A DNA stretch of 64,000 nucleotides from an uncultured Stenotrophomonas sp. (GCA_913775725.1 CAJYNG010000027.1:1-64000); one strand, 5' to 3'; positions 43,677 to 57,285 are shown, counted from the stretch's first letter. The notes: generated from the sequence alone by a model not told the origin. Numbers and translations are program-made.

Positions 43677-44213
43677 TCATTGATCTTCAAGCGAGAGCGT
43701 TGCCGGCCGTTCCAGCCAGCCGCCCGCGCCATCCGGCACCAGTTCGATCAGCTCCACGCGGTCTTCGAAGACCGCCGTGACCCGCCCGTCGCTCTGCCCG
43801 AGGTAACCGCCCGGGCGCACCCGGTAGGTCACCTTGTCCGGCCCCATCACCAGCGCCACGGTGGCGGCGCCGGTGCCGATGGTACCGACCATGTCCAGTG
43901 CATCCAGCGGGAAGCCTTCCAACGGCTCCTTGCGCCGGTTCGGATCCGGACGCAATCCGCCATTCCCCTGCTGCGGATTGGTCCAGGCATCGGTGAACGG
44001 ATCGCGCATGCCCTGCGCGGAGTACTCGAAGGTCTCGAACTGCTGCATTACCGGCAGCGGCTCCAGCGGCTGTGCCGGTCGCGCACGCTCACCCTCCACC
44101 CACTTTTCAAGATTCGGCGCATCGCCCGGCGTGCTGGTCACATCGCGGCCGCACGCGGCCAGCATCAGCACGACGGCAGCCATCCCACAACGCGCAAAGA
44201 GGGAACGGATCAC
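43677..44213 (-). CDS. pilP: Type IV pilus assembly lipoprotein PilP
   Basis: A 178-residue lipoprotein; the lipobox LAAC has Cys21. The C-terminal beta domain (GTIGTGAATVALVMGPDKVTYRVRPGGYLGQSDGRV) is the PilP fold that binds PilQ N-domains, and the unstructured N-terminal part binds PilN/PilO. The first codon is GTG, overlapping the pilO stop (GTGA). It links the inner-membrane PilMNO platform with the secretin. Confidence 0.94.
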   Translation of the reverse strand: MIRSLFARCGMAAVVLMLAACGRDVTSTPGDAPNLEKWVEGERARPAQPLEPLPVMQQFETFEYSAQGMRDPFTDAWTNPQQGNGGLRPDPNRRKEPLEGFPLDALDMVGTIGTGAATVALVMGPDKVTYRVRPGGYLGQSDGRVTAVFEDRVELIELVPDGAGGWLERPATLSLEDQ

Positions 44214-44866
44214 TTCTTGTCCTCCTTGCCGGCTTCAGCCTTCTGCTGCTCCTGCACCTCGGTCTCGTCCAGGTAGCGATAGGTCTTGACCGTGCCGGAC
44301 AGTTCCAGCGCACCACTGCGGACGTTGCCGCTGGTCTTGTCCTTGGGCTTGAGGTTGATGTCGTGCATGGTCAGGATGACCACGCGCGGCAGCGACGCCA
44401 CGCCACTGACGAAAGCACCGAACTGGTGGTAACTGCCCACCATCCGCAGCTTGATCGGCTTTTCGGCGTAGAACTCCTTGACCTGCTCCTGCTCGGGCTC
44501 GAACAGCTCGTTGGTCAAGCCGCTGGACAGCGCGGTCTGCGAGATGTCGATGATCAGGTCGGGCATTTCGGTCTTGCTGGGCAGCTGCCGCAGCATCTGC
44601 TGCAGCACCTGTTCCATCTGCGCCAGCTGCTGCTTCAGCGGCGCCAGGTTCACCGCGCGCTCCTGCTGCTTGGTGAACTCGGCACGCAGGTCGACTTCCT
44701 TCGATTCCAGGCCGGCCAGTTCCTCACGCTTGCCGCTGATCAGCAGCATCCACGCAACGAACATGATCACCACCGCCAGCAGCGAGCAGAAGACGATCTT
44801 GGCCTTCTGCGGCCAGTTGCCGATGTCGTTGAAATCCAGGTTCTTGAGATCGATCTTCTGGCTCAT
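44210..44866 (-). CDS. pilO: Type IV pilus alignment protein PilO
   Basis: A 218-residue inner-membrane protein: short cytoplasmic N-terminus with LKNLDFNDIGNWPQKAK, one membrane helix (about 25-44), a periplasmic coiled coil (about 48-95) and a ferredoxin-like C-domain. It pairs with PilN in the alignment complex. A lysine/glutamate-rich tail ends the protein. ATGA overlap with pilN. Confidence 0.94.
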   Translation of the reverse strand: MSQKIDLKNLDFNDIGNWPQKAKIVFCSLLAVVIMFVAWMLLISGKREELAGLESKEVDLRAEFTKQQERAVNLAPLKQQLAQMEQVLQQMLRQLPSKTEMPDLIIDISQTALSSGLTNELFEPEQEQVKEFYAEKPIKLRMVGSYHQFGAFVSGVASLPRVVILTMHDINLKPKDKTSGNVRSGALELSGTVKTYRYLDETEVQEQQKAEAGKEDKK

Positions 44867-45746
44867 GCGCGGTCCCCCTGCAGCGGGGCATGGAAGGCCT
44901 GCGGCGGCTGCGCCAGGCGGCTGCCCTCAGGCTTCGGGGCGGGCTGGGCAGCCGGTGCGGCCGGTTGGTTCGGCTTGGCCGGTGCGCTGGCCGGGGCGGC
45001 AGCAGGTGCCGCTGGCGCCGGTGCAGCCGGGCTCGCTGCCGGACCTGCCGCCGGAGCCGCAGGCGCGGCCGCATCCGGGCCTGCGGCAAGCGGTGCCACT
45101 GGCGCCGGCGCTGCCGTTGCTACCGAGCCGTCTGCGTTCAGACCGGGCGTCGCCGCCACTTCATCACTCTGTGCCGGCAGCTTCACCTTGACCACGAACA
45201 CGTAGGGCAGCGCCTTGATGTCCGCAACCGGGCCGGTCTTGCCGTCCTTGTCCTTCTCGGGGTCACGCGCTTCGATGATCGACAGTTCCGGGTTGGTCAT
45301 CCAACCGGAGGTCTCCAGGTTGCGCATGTACGCCGAAACACGGGCGTTGGACTGGGTGCGGCCTTCCAGGGTCAGCACGTCGCCTTCCTGCTTCAGCGCG
45401 GTCAGCACCAGGCCATCGGGAATCGTGCGCACCAGCGCATCGAACAGGTGCACCATCTGCGAGCGCTTGGCCTGCAGTTCCTCGATCACCTTCTTGCGTG
45501 CCAGCAGGCGGTCCTTCTGCGCGTCAAGGCGGTCGATCTCCTTGTTCTGTTCCTTGACCTTCTCGATCTCGGCTTCCAGATAGGCATTGCGGTCCATCTG
45601 GCCGCTCACCTGACGGTCGTAATAGAACCAGATCAGCAGCGACAGCAGCAGGCCACCGACCGCGGCCATGCCCAGCATTGCGTAGAACTCGCGCTGGCGT
45701 TGCTTGCGCCGTTCGGCGCGCCAGGGCAATAGATTGATGCGTGCCA

Positions 45747-45747
<1 letters not shown>
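44863..45747 (-). CDS. pilN: Type IV pilus assembly protein PilN with long Ala/Pro tail
   Basis: A 294-residue inner-membrane protein. It begins MARINLLPWR, the conserved segment that docks in PilM, followed by one membrane helix (about 25-43), a coiled coil (about 50-95) and the periplasmic ferredoxin-like domain to about 198. The remaining about 95 residues are Ala/Pro repeats absent from Pseudomonas PilN (about 200 residues), probably a flexible extension in the periplasm. Its start codon shares one base with the pilM stop codon. Confidence 0.94.
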
Positions 45748-49745
<3,998 letters not shown>

Positions 49746-50390
49746 ATGCATCGCGCCCGTCAGCATGCTGCCAGCCAGACCCGCGAGCGGCGTCACCGCC
49801 TCGCCCACGAAGCCGCCCGCCTGATGGCCGAGGGCGGCATCCGCGACTACCACCAGGCCAAGTTGAAGGCCGCCAGCCGGCTCGGCATCCACGACGATGC
49901 CTCCCTGCCCCGCAACACCGAGATCGAAGACGCCCTGCGTGAGTACCAGCGGCTGTTCGCCGGGCCCCAACACGGCAATGAACTGCAGCGCCGCCGCGAG
50001 GCCGCCATGCGTGCACTGGAGTTCCTGCACGGCTTCGCCCCACGGCTGGCCGGACCGGTGCTGGAGGGTACCGCCGATGCCAACAGCCCCGTACAGCTGC
50101 ACCTGCACAGCGACGACCCGGAAGCCGTGCATCGCTTCCTGGACGAACACGGCATTCCCGCCGAATCGCGGACACGTCGCCTGCGCATGGACCGCGAACG
50201 CTGCCTGGACGTGCCGGTGTGGGTGTTCAGTGCCGAGGAGCTGACCTTCGACCTGGCCGTTCTGCCGTATGACGCCCTGCGCCAGGCCCCGCTGTCACCG
50301 GTGGATGAGAAGCCGATGCGGCGCGCGTCTGTCGCGCAGTTGCGGCAGGTGCTGGCCGAGGCGGAGATCACCGGGTACATCGGCGGATGA
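49746..50390 (+). CDS. Conserved hypothetical protein, nucleotidyltransferase-like
   Basis: A 214-residue soluble protein with no signal or membrane helix. The N-terminal half is helical and basic (RRHRLAHEAARLMAEGGIRDYHQAK); the C-terminal half has a beta sheet with VQLHLHSDDPEAVHRFLDEHGIP and FDLAVLPYDALRQAPLSPVDEKPMRRAS. Similar proteins are found in pseudomonads and xanthomonads and are sometimes labelled nucleotidyltransferase-like, but I see no full catalytic motif, so the function is unknown. GGGAG precedes the ATG. It stands alone between two repeat clusters. Confidence 0.65.
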   Translation: MHRARQHAASQTRERRHRLAHEAARLMAEGGIRDYHQAKLKAASRLGIHDDASLPRNTEIEDALREYQRLFAGPQHGNELQRRREAAMRALEFLHGFAPRLAGPVLEGTADANSPVQLHLHSDDPEAVHRFLDEHGIPAESRTRRLRMDRERCLDVPVWVFSAEELTFDLAVLPYDALRQAPLSPVDEKPMRRASVAQLRQVLAEAEITGYIGG

Positions 50391-50522
50391 CGGCAGCGCC
50401 GGCCCATGGCCGGCGAGCGCAGCGGTACCTGCCTTTGGTGGGTGCGGACCGTTGGTCCGCACTGTGCTTCAGGTTTTGCGGATGCCTGGCCGAAGAGCAG
50501 CCGAGCATGGCTCGGCTCTACA
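50391..50522. repeat. GTGCGGACC hairpin and single SMAG palindrome
   Basis: GTGCGGACC...GGTCCGCAC (about 50441-50461) and a single GAGCAGCCGAGCATGGCTCGGCTCTAC-type SMAG unit (about 50494-50521). The CTA at 50518-50520, part of the SMAG, is the reverse complement of the stop codon of the following minus-strand gene. Confidence 0.65.
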
Positions 50523-51267
50523 GTGGCAATCCGGTGCCGCGCTGCCGCTCGCGGTCACTCATCCACTCGGCCAGCCACGGTGCGGCGGCACGCTTCGGAT
50601 ACTCCTCCATCATCCGCGCATGCATGGTCTGCAGGTCATTCAACAACCAGGCCTGGTGGTAGATATCGCTGAACGAATCAGACCAGCCGCTCTTCACCCG
50701 CTGGCGATCGCTGCTTTCCAGGCTCGGCACCAGATCGTGCGGCCCATCCAGAATGGTCTGCAGCGCGCGGTTGATGCCGGCGTTCACCTCGGCCGCCTCA
50801 CGCAGCGAAGCGATGTGGTCCACCACACGCGTGCAGCGATAGGGTGCACAGCCGCCCGTGGCCTCGATGTAATCGGCAATGTCCGCCAGCAGGTTGGCCT
50901 TCAACCGCCACGCCACTTCGCTTTCCATCGCCTGCCGTACCCGCATGGTTCGTCGCGTGCTGGCACGGATGTCCTCCGCGGTGACGTACGGTTGCCCCGG
51001 CGTGTTGCTGCCATGACGCACCAGCACGATGCGGTGAATCGCCTCCTTGCCGATGCCCTCCACGCGCAGCGCGGCCGCCTGCGGGTGAATGCGCGGCGGA
51101 GGCACATGGGTGAACCGCCAGTAGTACCAGAGCAGCATGACCACACCCGACAGGCACAGCAGGCTGGCCAGCATCCAGCCATCCAGGTGCCGGGTGTAGT
51201 AGTAGTACCGCGCCCGCCACAGATAGAAGCTGCGGTAGCTCATGAATCGACGTACCCAACCGTACAT
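50518..51267 (-). CDS. Hypothetical single-pass membrane protein
   Basis: A 249-residue protein that I do not recognise. A basic, Tyr-rich N-terminus (YRSFYLWRARYYYYTRH) precedes one membrane helix (about 31-50, GWMLASLLCLSGVVMLLWYYW); the remaining 200 residues are predicted to lie on the periplasmic side, are mostly helical and hold two Cys (GGCAPYRCTR). GAGGAG six bases before ATG 51267 decides the start. It follows the giant trimeric autotransporter gene by 69 bases in the same direction, so a role as helper in its secretion or anchoring is possible (inference). Its stop codon lies inside a SMAG repeat. Confidence 0.6.
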   Translation of the reverse strand: MYGWVRRFMSYRSFYLWRARYYYYTRHLDGWMLASLLCLSGVVMLLWYYWRFTHVPPPRIHPQAAALRVEGIGKEAIHRIVLVRHGSNTPGQPYVTAEDIRASTRRTMRVRQAMESEVAWRLKANLLADIADYIEATGGCAPYRCTRVVDHIASLREAAEVNAGINRALQTILDGPHDLVPSLESSDRQRVKSGWSDSFSDIYHQAWLLNDLQTMHARMMEEYPKRAAAPWLAEWMSDRERQRGTGLPL

Positions 51268-51336
51268 TGCCATCTCCTCGGCAAGGACCCCGGCGCGACG
51301 GGGTGGATTACGCGCGTCACGCCGGGGCTCCATCGC

Positions 51337-54300
51337 TTACCAGCCGATGCCCACACCCACGCCCATGCTGCGTTCACCGCTGTTGGTGAACGCGCCATTG
51401 AGGCTGAAGGTGGCTGAGCCCTTGTCGTTGAGTACGCGCTGGTAACCCACCGCCATGGCCGACTCGCCCTCGGCGTAGCCCACGCCCGCACCGAGGCGGT
51501 TGTAGGTGGCCAGGCCGGCGGTGTTCATGGCCATGGCCGTCTGCGCGCTGCTCATCGCCGCCATGCGGTTGAAGCGCTTGTCCATCTTGTCCAGGCGGCG
51601 TTCGAAGTTGCTGATCGCGCCATCGGTGTATTCGTTGGCGCGGGCCAGCATCTTCTCCAGTTCGGCGGTATCGACCTGTGGCGTGGGCGACGGCGTGTCG
51701 TCCTTCTTCGACTTCGGCTGCGGTGTGGGCGACGTGCCCTCGCCTGCCGAGGCCACCTGTGGCGAATCGCTGACTTCCGGCGTTGGCGTGACCTGCTCGG
51801 TGGGCGCGGCCGAAGCCGTAGACAACGCACGCGACTGCGGCTGGCCATCCACGCGCTGCTCCAGGCCATCCATGCGGCCATTGAGCTGCTGCTGCACGGC
51901 ATGCAGCTGGCCACCGTTGACCGCTTCGCGGCTGCCGGCCGCGATCAAGCCGTTGGCCACGTTGGAGATGACCATCCCGTTGGCGCCGGCCAGGGTGAGC
52001 TGGGCGGTGCCGTCGCTACGGGTAGAGGGGGTTTCCTGGAAGACCGAGCGGAGCTGGGTTTCGACGCGGTCCATGCGGGAGCCGGTGGTGACTACGGCGG
52101 AGTCCAGCGTGGTGAGAGCGTCGTTGACGGTGTTCTGGTGCTGGCCCTGGATGTTGAAGCCGGGGGTGGTGACGTTGCCGTTGGCGTCGATGTTGCCGCC
52201 GAGGGCGGACAGGGCGCCGCGGAGCTGGCCGATGGTGGCTGCGTCGTTGGCGTTGCGGCCGTTGGCTACGTTCACGAGGCGGCGCTGGTATCGGCTGTTT
52301 CCGAAGGACGCCGTGTCAGCTTCCGTGGCGATCGCACCCATGCCAATAGCGACAGACCTGACCGCACCGACTTCTGTTCTGCTAACTAAGCCTAGCGCCA
52401 CGCTATCAGCCCCAGCTGCACGTGACCCAGCACCGAGAGCGAATGCACCTTCTGCCCCCTCCTCAACCAGGGCACCTCTACCCAGCGCAACCGAATTCTT
52501 GCCCCAAGCAATCGCATAAGCCCCCAGGGCTGTTCCTCCCTCATTTCCATCCTGCGGTGTCGCCTGCGCGGATTCACCGATCGCAACACCAGACGATCCA
52601 GCCTTGGCCTCTTCACTGAAATCATCCCGGCCGATCTTGAAGAATCGATGAGTTGATTCCACGCTCGCGATTCTTTCATTGGTCGCATAAAGCTGACCAC
52701 CGTTAACTGCATCAGTACTGAAGGCAGATGAGATGTCCCCCGAATCAATCCCAGTCAATCGCGATCCAGCGAAATCGATCGGTCCGCCGCGCAGATCAAG
52801 TGCTTCCTGAAGGGCATACTTCACACCTCCGTCTGACATGTTCTTCATACGCTCGATTTCATCTCCATTCCTGGCGATTTCCTGCTTGGCTGCGTACAGC
52901 TGGCTACCCGTAACTGCATCACGGCTGCCTGCAGCAATGCGTCCATCGGCCAGATTCGACAGAACCATGCCTTGCGCACCTGCCAGATTCAGCTGGCCAA
53001 CGCCATCCGCCCGGATCGAGGGTGATTGTTGGAACGTCGAACGCAGCTGACCTTCGAGGCCATCTACGCGAATGTCCGAGCTGACCACGGCACCATCGAG
53101 TGCAGCCAAGGCGTCTCCGACATTGTTCTGCTTGCCACCTTGTACGCTATAGGTAGGCCCAATAACGTTCCCGAAAGCATCCAGGCCTGCACCGCCACCG
53201 AGTCCAGCAAGAGCTTCGTTGAGCTGCGTAATGGTGGTCGCTTCGTGATCGGAAATGCCACGATCAAGGTTCACCAGGCGCCGCTTTACAGAGCTGTTAC
53301 CCACTGAAACGGTGTTTTCTTCGGTTGCAACTGAATAAGAACCCAGCGCCACGGCGCCATCAGCGCCCGCTACGACACGGCTCAACGCTCCAAAAGCGAC
53401 TCCCTCCTTCGCATACACGTTGGAACCGACCCCCAACGCAAAGCCGCTTTCTGCAGTCTCCGCAACAACCGCCCCCCTTCCTAGCGCGACTGAGTTCAAT
53501 GCATCTGCAGCCGCAAAGCTACCTAAGGCTACCCCGCCCTCAGAACTCACCGAAGCTCTTGCTGAATCGCCCAGTGCAATCCCAAGCAGCCCGGCATCGG
53601 CATCAATGCTCTCATCGTCAAAACCAATGCTGAGGAATCTCCCCTCCCGTTCGATCTCTCTGACTCGAACATTGGTCGCAAACAACTGCCCGCCATTCAC
53701 CGCATCCGTGCTGGTCGCAGAACTGATATCACCCGCTGCCACACCCGATACACGCGCGCCTTCCATGTCCACCAGCAGGCGATCAGCACTGAACTTGACC
53801 ACGTCATCCAGATCCGGATCGAAGTTATCGAAGTCCGCACGCAACGCATCCAATTCGACCCGGTTGTCGGCGATACGCCCGTCCTGATCCGTCAGCTGCT
53901 GCGCATGCCCAGCCAGAGCCTGTCGCTGTGTCTCCACCGTGGTATTGGTCGCAAACAGCTGCTGCCCGGTCACCGCATCCGTGCTGCCCGCACTCAGCGT
54001 GCCGTTGGCGATGTTGTAGATCCGCCGCTTGCCACCGCTCTTGTTTGCGACATCCACAATGGTGCCGGTGTTCTCTGCACCCAGGCGGACATTGCCGCTG
54101 GCAGACACCTGGCCCACCAGGCCGCCCAAGGCATCAGCCTTCTGCACAGCGCCATCGGCCACGCCACGGGCGGCATCGGCCGCCGTCTTCGCCGCGGTTG
54201 CCGCCGTGCGCACGCTGGTCACTTCGCTATTGGTGGCATTGAGCTGCTGCCCGGTCACTGCATCCGTGCTGGACGCACTGAGCACGCCATTGGCCAGGTT

Positions 54301-56499
54301 CTGCAGCTTGCGCTTGGCGCCGGCCTTGTTGGCCACGTCGATGACGGTGCCGGTGTTGTCTGCGCCCAGGCGCACGTTTCCACTTACCGATGCCTGCCCC
54401 ACCAGGCCATCCAGTACCGCCACGCGCGCCTGCGCTGCGTCTGCCGTGGACTTCACGGCGGCAACGTTGCCGTTGGTGGCATTCAACTGCTTGCCGGTGA
54501 CGGCCTCCGTGCTTGATGTGCTCAGTGCCCCATCCTTCAGGCCGGTGATGCTGCGCACCGCATTGGACTTGTTGCGGGCATCCAGCACCGTGCCGGTGTT
54601 CTCTCCACCCAGGCGTACGTTGCCGCTGGCAGATACCTGACTCACCAAGCCACTGACCGTATTGGCCTTGGCCAGCGCTGTATTGGCGTTGGTGTTGGCC
54701 GTAGTGGCGGTGGTCTGCGCTGCCGTGGCCGTCGTCTTCGCCGCGTCGGCCGCCGTCTGAGCAGTCGTCACATTGGTGTTGGTTGCGTTGAGCTGCTTGC
54801 CCGTCACAGCTTCCGTACTGGATGTAGAAAGCGCCCCATCCTTCAGGCCGGTGATGCTGCGAACGGCGTTGGACTTGTTGCGGGCATCCAGCACTGTCCC
54901 GGTGTTTTCGCCACCCAGGCGTACGTTGCCACTGGCAGATACCTGGCTGACCAGGCCACTAACCGTATTGGCCTTGGCCAGCGCCGTATTGGCGTTGGTG
55001 TTGGCCGTAGTGGCCGTTGTCTGCGCTGCCGTGGCCGTCGTCTTCGCCGCGTCGGCCGCCGTCTGAGCAGTCGTCACATTGGCGTTGGTTGCATTGAGCT
55101 GCTTACCCGTCACGGCTTCCGTACTGGATGTAGAAAGCGCCCCATCCTTCAGGCCGGTGATGCTTCGAACAGCATTGGACTTGTTGCGGACATCCAGCAC
55201 GGTGCCGGTGTTCTCGCCGCCAAGGCGCACGTTGCCACTGGCCGATACCTGGCTGACCAGGCCACTGACCGTATTGGCCTTGGCCAGCGCTGTATTGGCG
55301 TTGGTGTTGGCCGTGTTGGCCGTGGACTGCGCTGCCGTGGCAGTTGTCTTCGCCGCGTCAGCCGTGGTCTGGGCCTTGGTTACATTGGAGTTGGTGGCAA
55401 ACAGCTGTTGTCCGGTAACCGCATCGGTACTGCTGGCGCTCAGCGCTCCGTTACGGATTCCATTGAGGTAGCGCGTTGCATTGTTCTTGTTGGCGAAGCT
55501 GACAGTGGTGCCGGTATTGTCACCGCCCACACGTACGCTGCCACTGGCCGATGCCTGGGTGACCACACGCGAATTGGCCAAGGCCTGATCTGCAGTGGAC
55601 TTGGCGGTGGTAGCGGTAGTGTTGGCCGTATTGGCTGTTCGCTGCGCGCCGGCGGCGGCGTCCGCGGCCGTCTTGATATCATTTTTTGCCGTCTGCAGCT
55701 GTCGGCCGTTTACCGCGTCAGTACTGCTGCTGCTGATGGTGCCGTCGGCAACATTGACGATCCGCCGTTTCGTAGAACCGTTGCCCACCGATACGGTGTA
55801 GGCCTCGGTGGCCTGCGACCCGCGCCCGAGTGCCACAGAGTTGGCCGCGCTTGAACGCGCCTGGTACCCCAGGGCAATGCTGTCGTGGGACGCAGACGCT
55901 TCGCCACCGAGTGCAACGGCCCCCGTCCAGCCCTGCGTGCCCGCACGTGAGTCGGCACCGATGGCGATACCGGAAACGCCCGCCCCGGTTATGACCGTCG
56001 CCTTGCTGCCCAGCGCGACCGCGTTGCCGCCATAGGCGTTCGCATCATTGCCAATCGCCGTTGCACCGATTCCCGTGGCGTTGGCAAAAGCACCTACGGC
56101 GGTGGCATACCCGCCCGCTACACCGGCGCCATAGCCGAAGGCGGAGTTACGGTCACCATAGGAGGTGATGTTGTTACCAAACGCAGTCGCATAGTCGCCT
56201 TCGAACGTGATGGCATTGCCGGTCAGCAGCACGAAACGCCCATTCCCACTGATCCACTGGTAGTCATGCACCCATGCCCAAGTCGGCACGCATCCTTGGC
56301 TGGCGGTGTAGCACGAGAAAAGATTGCGCTCCGCATGGGCGGTGCCGGCCGCACCGAACAACATGACCAGCGCCGCTGCCGTACTGCGTCGAAGGGGGCG
56401 TGTGGAAGCCCCTGGCTTACGCTTTGTGGACGCGAGCTCACTGGTGACCACCCAGCACTGCCGGGCGGTGGACCAAAGACGGCGGTAAATCCTGTTCAT
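51337..56499 (-). CDS. YadA-type trimeric autotransporter adhesin
   Basis: A 1720-residue trimeric autotransporter. The N-terminus is an extended signal peptide (MNRIYRRLWSTARQCWVV type) with cleavage after AHA56. YadA-head left-handed beta-roll repeats (SVALGRGSQA, AVALGGEASA) fill about 75-225; necks (STDAVNGRQL, AVTGQQL) alternate with Ala/Thr-rich coiled-coil stalk. Three units of 102 residues around 365-670 are nearly identical. A second head region lies at about 985-1100 and another at about 1325-1420. The C-terminal anchor (about 1640-1720) ends GVGVGIGW. It is an outer-membrane adhesin expected to mediate attachment and biofilm growth. AAGGAG stands before the ATG. The middle of the gene (52.3-53.7 kb) has much lower GC than both ends. 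Confidence 0.92.
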   Translation of the reverse strand: MNRIYRRLWSTARQCWVVTSELASTKRKPGASTRPLRRSTAAALVMLFGAAGTAHAERNLFSCYTASQGCVPTWAWVHDYQWISGNGRFVLLTGNAITFEGDYATAFGNNITSYGDRNSAFGYGAGVAGGYATAVGAFANATGIGATAIGNDANAYGGNAVALGSKATVITGAGVSGIAIGADSRAGTQGWTGAVALGGEASASHDSIALGYQARSSAANSVALGRGSQATEAYTVSVGNGSTKRRIVNVADGTISSSSTDAVNGRQLQTAKNDIKTAADAAAGAQRTANTANTTATTAKSTADQALANSRVVTQASASGSVRVGGDNTGTTVSFANKNNATRYLNGIRNGALSASSTDAVTGQQLFATNSNVTKAQTTADAAKTTATAAQSTANTANTNANTALAKANTVSGLVSQVSASGNVRLGGENTGTVLDVRNKSNAVRSITGLKDGALSTSSTEAVTGKQLNATNANVTTAQTAADAAKTTATAAQTTATTANTNANTALAKANTVSGLVSQVSASGNVRLGGENTGTVLDARNKSNAVRSITGLKDGALSTSSTEAVTGKQLNATNTNVTTAQTAADAAKTTATAAQTTATTANTNANTALAKANTVSGLVSQVSASGNVRLGGENTGTVLDARNKSNAVRSITGLKDGALSTSSTEAVTGKQLNATNGNVAAVKSTADAAQARVAVLDGLVGQASVSGNVRLGADNTGTVIDVANKAGAKRKLQNLANGVLSASSTDAVTGQQLNATNSEVTSVRTAATAAKTAADAARGVADGAVQKADALGGLVGQVSASGNVRLGAENTGTIVDVANKSGGKRRIYNIANGTLSAGSTDAVTGQQLFATNTTVETQRQALAGHAQQLTDQDGRIADNRVELDALRADFDNFDPDLDDVVKFSADRLLVDMEGARVSGVAAGDISSATSTDAVNGGQLFATNVRVREIEREGRFLSIGFDDESIDADAGLLGIALGDSARASVSSEGGVALGSFAAADALNSVALGRGAVVAETAESGFALGVGSNVYAKEGVAFGALSRVVAGADGAVALGSYSVATEENTVSVGNSSVKRRLVNLDRGISDHEATTITQLNEALAGLGGGAGLDAFGNVIGPTYSVQGGKQNNVGDALAALDGAVVSSDIRVDGLEGQLRSTFQQSPSIRADGVGQLNLAGAQGMVLSNLADGRIAAGSRDAVTGSQLYAAKQEIARNGDEIERMKNMSDGGVKYALQEALDLRGGPIDFAGSRLTGIDSGDISSAFSTDAVNGGQLYATNERIASVESTHRFFKIGRDDFSEEAKAGSSGVAIGESAQATPQDGNEGGTALGAYAIAWGKNSVALGRGALVEEGAEGAFALGAGSRAAGADSVALGLVSRTEVGAVRSVAIGMGAIATEADTASFGNSRYQRRLVNVANGRNANDAATIGQLRGALSALGGNIDANGNVTTPGFNIQGQHQNTVNDALTTLDSAVVTTGSRMDRVETQLRSVFQETPSTRSDGTAQLTLAGANGMVISNVANGLIAAGSREAVNGGQLHAVQQQLNGRMDGLEQRVDGQPQSRALSTASAAPTEQVTPTPEVSDSPQVASAGEGTSPTPQPKSKKDDTPSPTPQVDTAELEKMLARANEYTDGAISNFERRLDKMDKRFNRMAAMSSAQTAMAMNTAGLATYNRLGAGVGYAEGESAMAVGYQRVLNDKGSATFSLNGAFTNSGERSMGVGVGIGW
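54465..55382 (-). repeat. Three tandem 306-bp repeats in the adhesin gene
   Basis: The period is 306 bp (102 codons): the CATTGG(T/C)GTTGGTTG sequence at 54771 recurs at 55077, and related copies start near 54465. Each unit codes for SASGNVRLGGENTGTVLD, the neck STEAVTGKQLNATN and a coiled-coil segment rich in Ala, Thr and Asn. They differ by scattered silent changes. Confidence 0.8.
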
Positions 56500-56569
56500 G
56501 AAAACTCCTTAACAAGGGAAACGAAGAAGTGCCGTCGCGGCGGGACTGCGCCACGACGGCCTGAGGGGT

Positions 56570-57268
56570 TCAGGGAGCCAGTGCCTGCACATGCTCGCGA
56601 TAGCCGTCGCGCGTCAGGCGGTAACGCATCTGCAGCGTGTGTCCCGGTTGCACCGGGAACGGCAGTTCCAGTGCACTGCCCGGATACAGGCTTCGCGAAA
56701 CGTCGTGCGCGGTGCAGCGCGCGCCATCGCAGTCGGCGATGCTGGTAATGCCTACGCGCACCGTGCCGGTGTTGCGCAGGTGGTTGCCTTCCACCTGCAC
56801 CGCCATGGCCGGCTGTGCGGGCAGCACATTGACCAGCGCGCCCCAGACCAGGCTGACGCCGATGTTGGCCTGCGCGCGCTCGCCCTCGCCTGCGCGTTCA
56901 ATCCCTTCAGGGCCACGCACACCTTCGAAGTACACGCGGTAGGCGGTTTCCTTCTCGACCGGCTGCAGCGGAATCACCCGGATCAGGCGATTGCCGCCAC
57001 CGGCCAGCGCGAACTTGCCGGGGGTGATGGCGATGGCCGCTTCGCCGGGCTCGACCTCAACCTCCTGCTCGTCTGCGCCGGCGGGATTGACGATGCGCTT
57101 GATCGAGGCCTGCACGTACTGCGGCTGGGTGGACTGCGAATAGATGCGGATCTGCGCGCCCTTCTTCACGTCTACCGACGTGCGCATGGGGTGCACGGTG
57201 AGATTGGCGTGGGCAGGCATCGCCATCAGCAGCGACAAGGGAAGCAGGCAGCGAATGAGAGGTTTCAT
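56570..57268 (-). CDS. Fimbrial periplasmic chaperone, CS1/Cbl type
   Basis: A 232-residue precursor: signal peptide of about 21 residues (AHA), then a two-domain Ig-like chaperone. The N-domain starts LTVHPMRTSVDVKKG and has the FALAGGGNRLIRVIPL strand, equivalent to the G1 region with its Arg; it belongs to the alternate (CooB/CblB) rather than the PapD branch. It guides pilin subunits to the usher. The gene is last in the operon, 17 bases after the tip protein gene. A longer frame upstream is not used because ATG 57268 begins the signal peptide. Confidence 0.82.
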   Translation of the reverse strand: MKPLIRCLLPLSLLMAMPAHANLTVHPMRTSVDVKKGAQIRIYSQSTQPQYVQASIKRIVNPAGADEQEVEVEPGEAAIAITPGKFALAGGGNRLIRVIPLQPVEKETAYRVYFEGVRGPEGIERAGEGERAQANIGVSLVWGALVNVLPAQPAMAVQVEGNHLRNTGTVRVGITSIADCDGARCTAHDVSRSLYPGSALELPFPVQPGHTLQMRYRLTRDGYREHVQALAP

Positions 57269-57285
57269 CGGGGGCTCCGTGGGAA

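Noticed and set aside
54465-55382. CRISPR-like or satellite array
   Set aside because: The repeats are 306 bp, in frame and protein-coding (adhesin stalk), without spacers.
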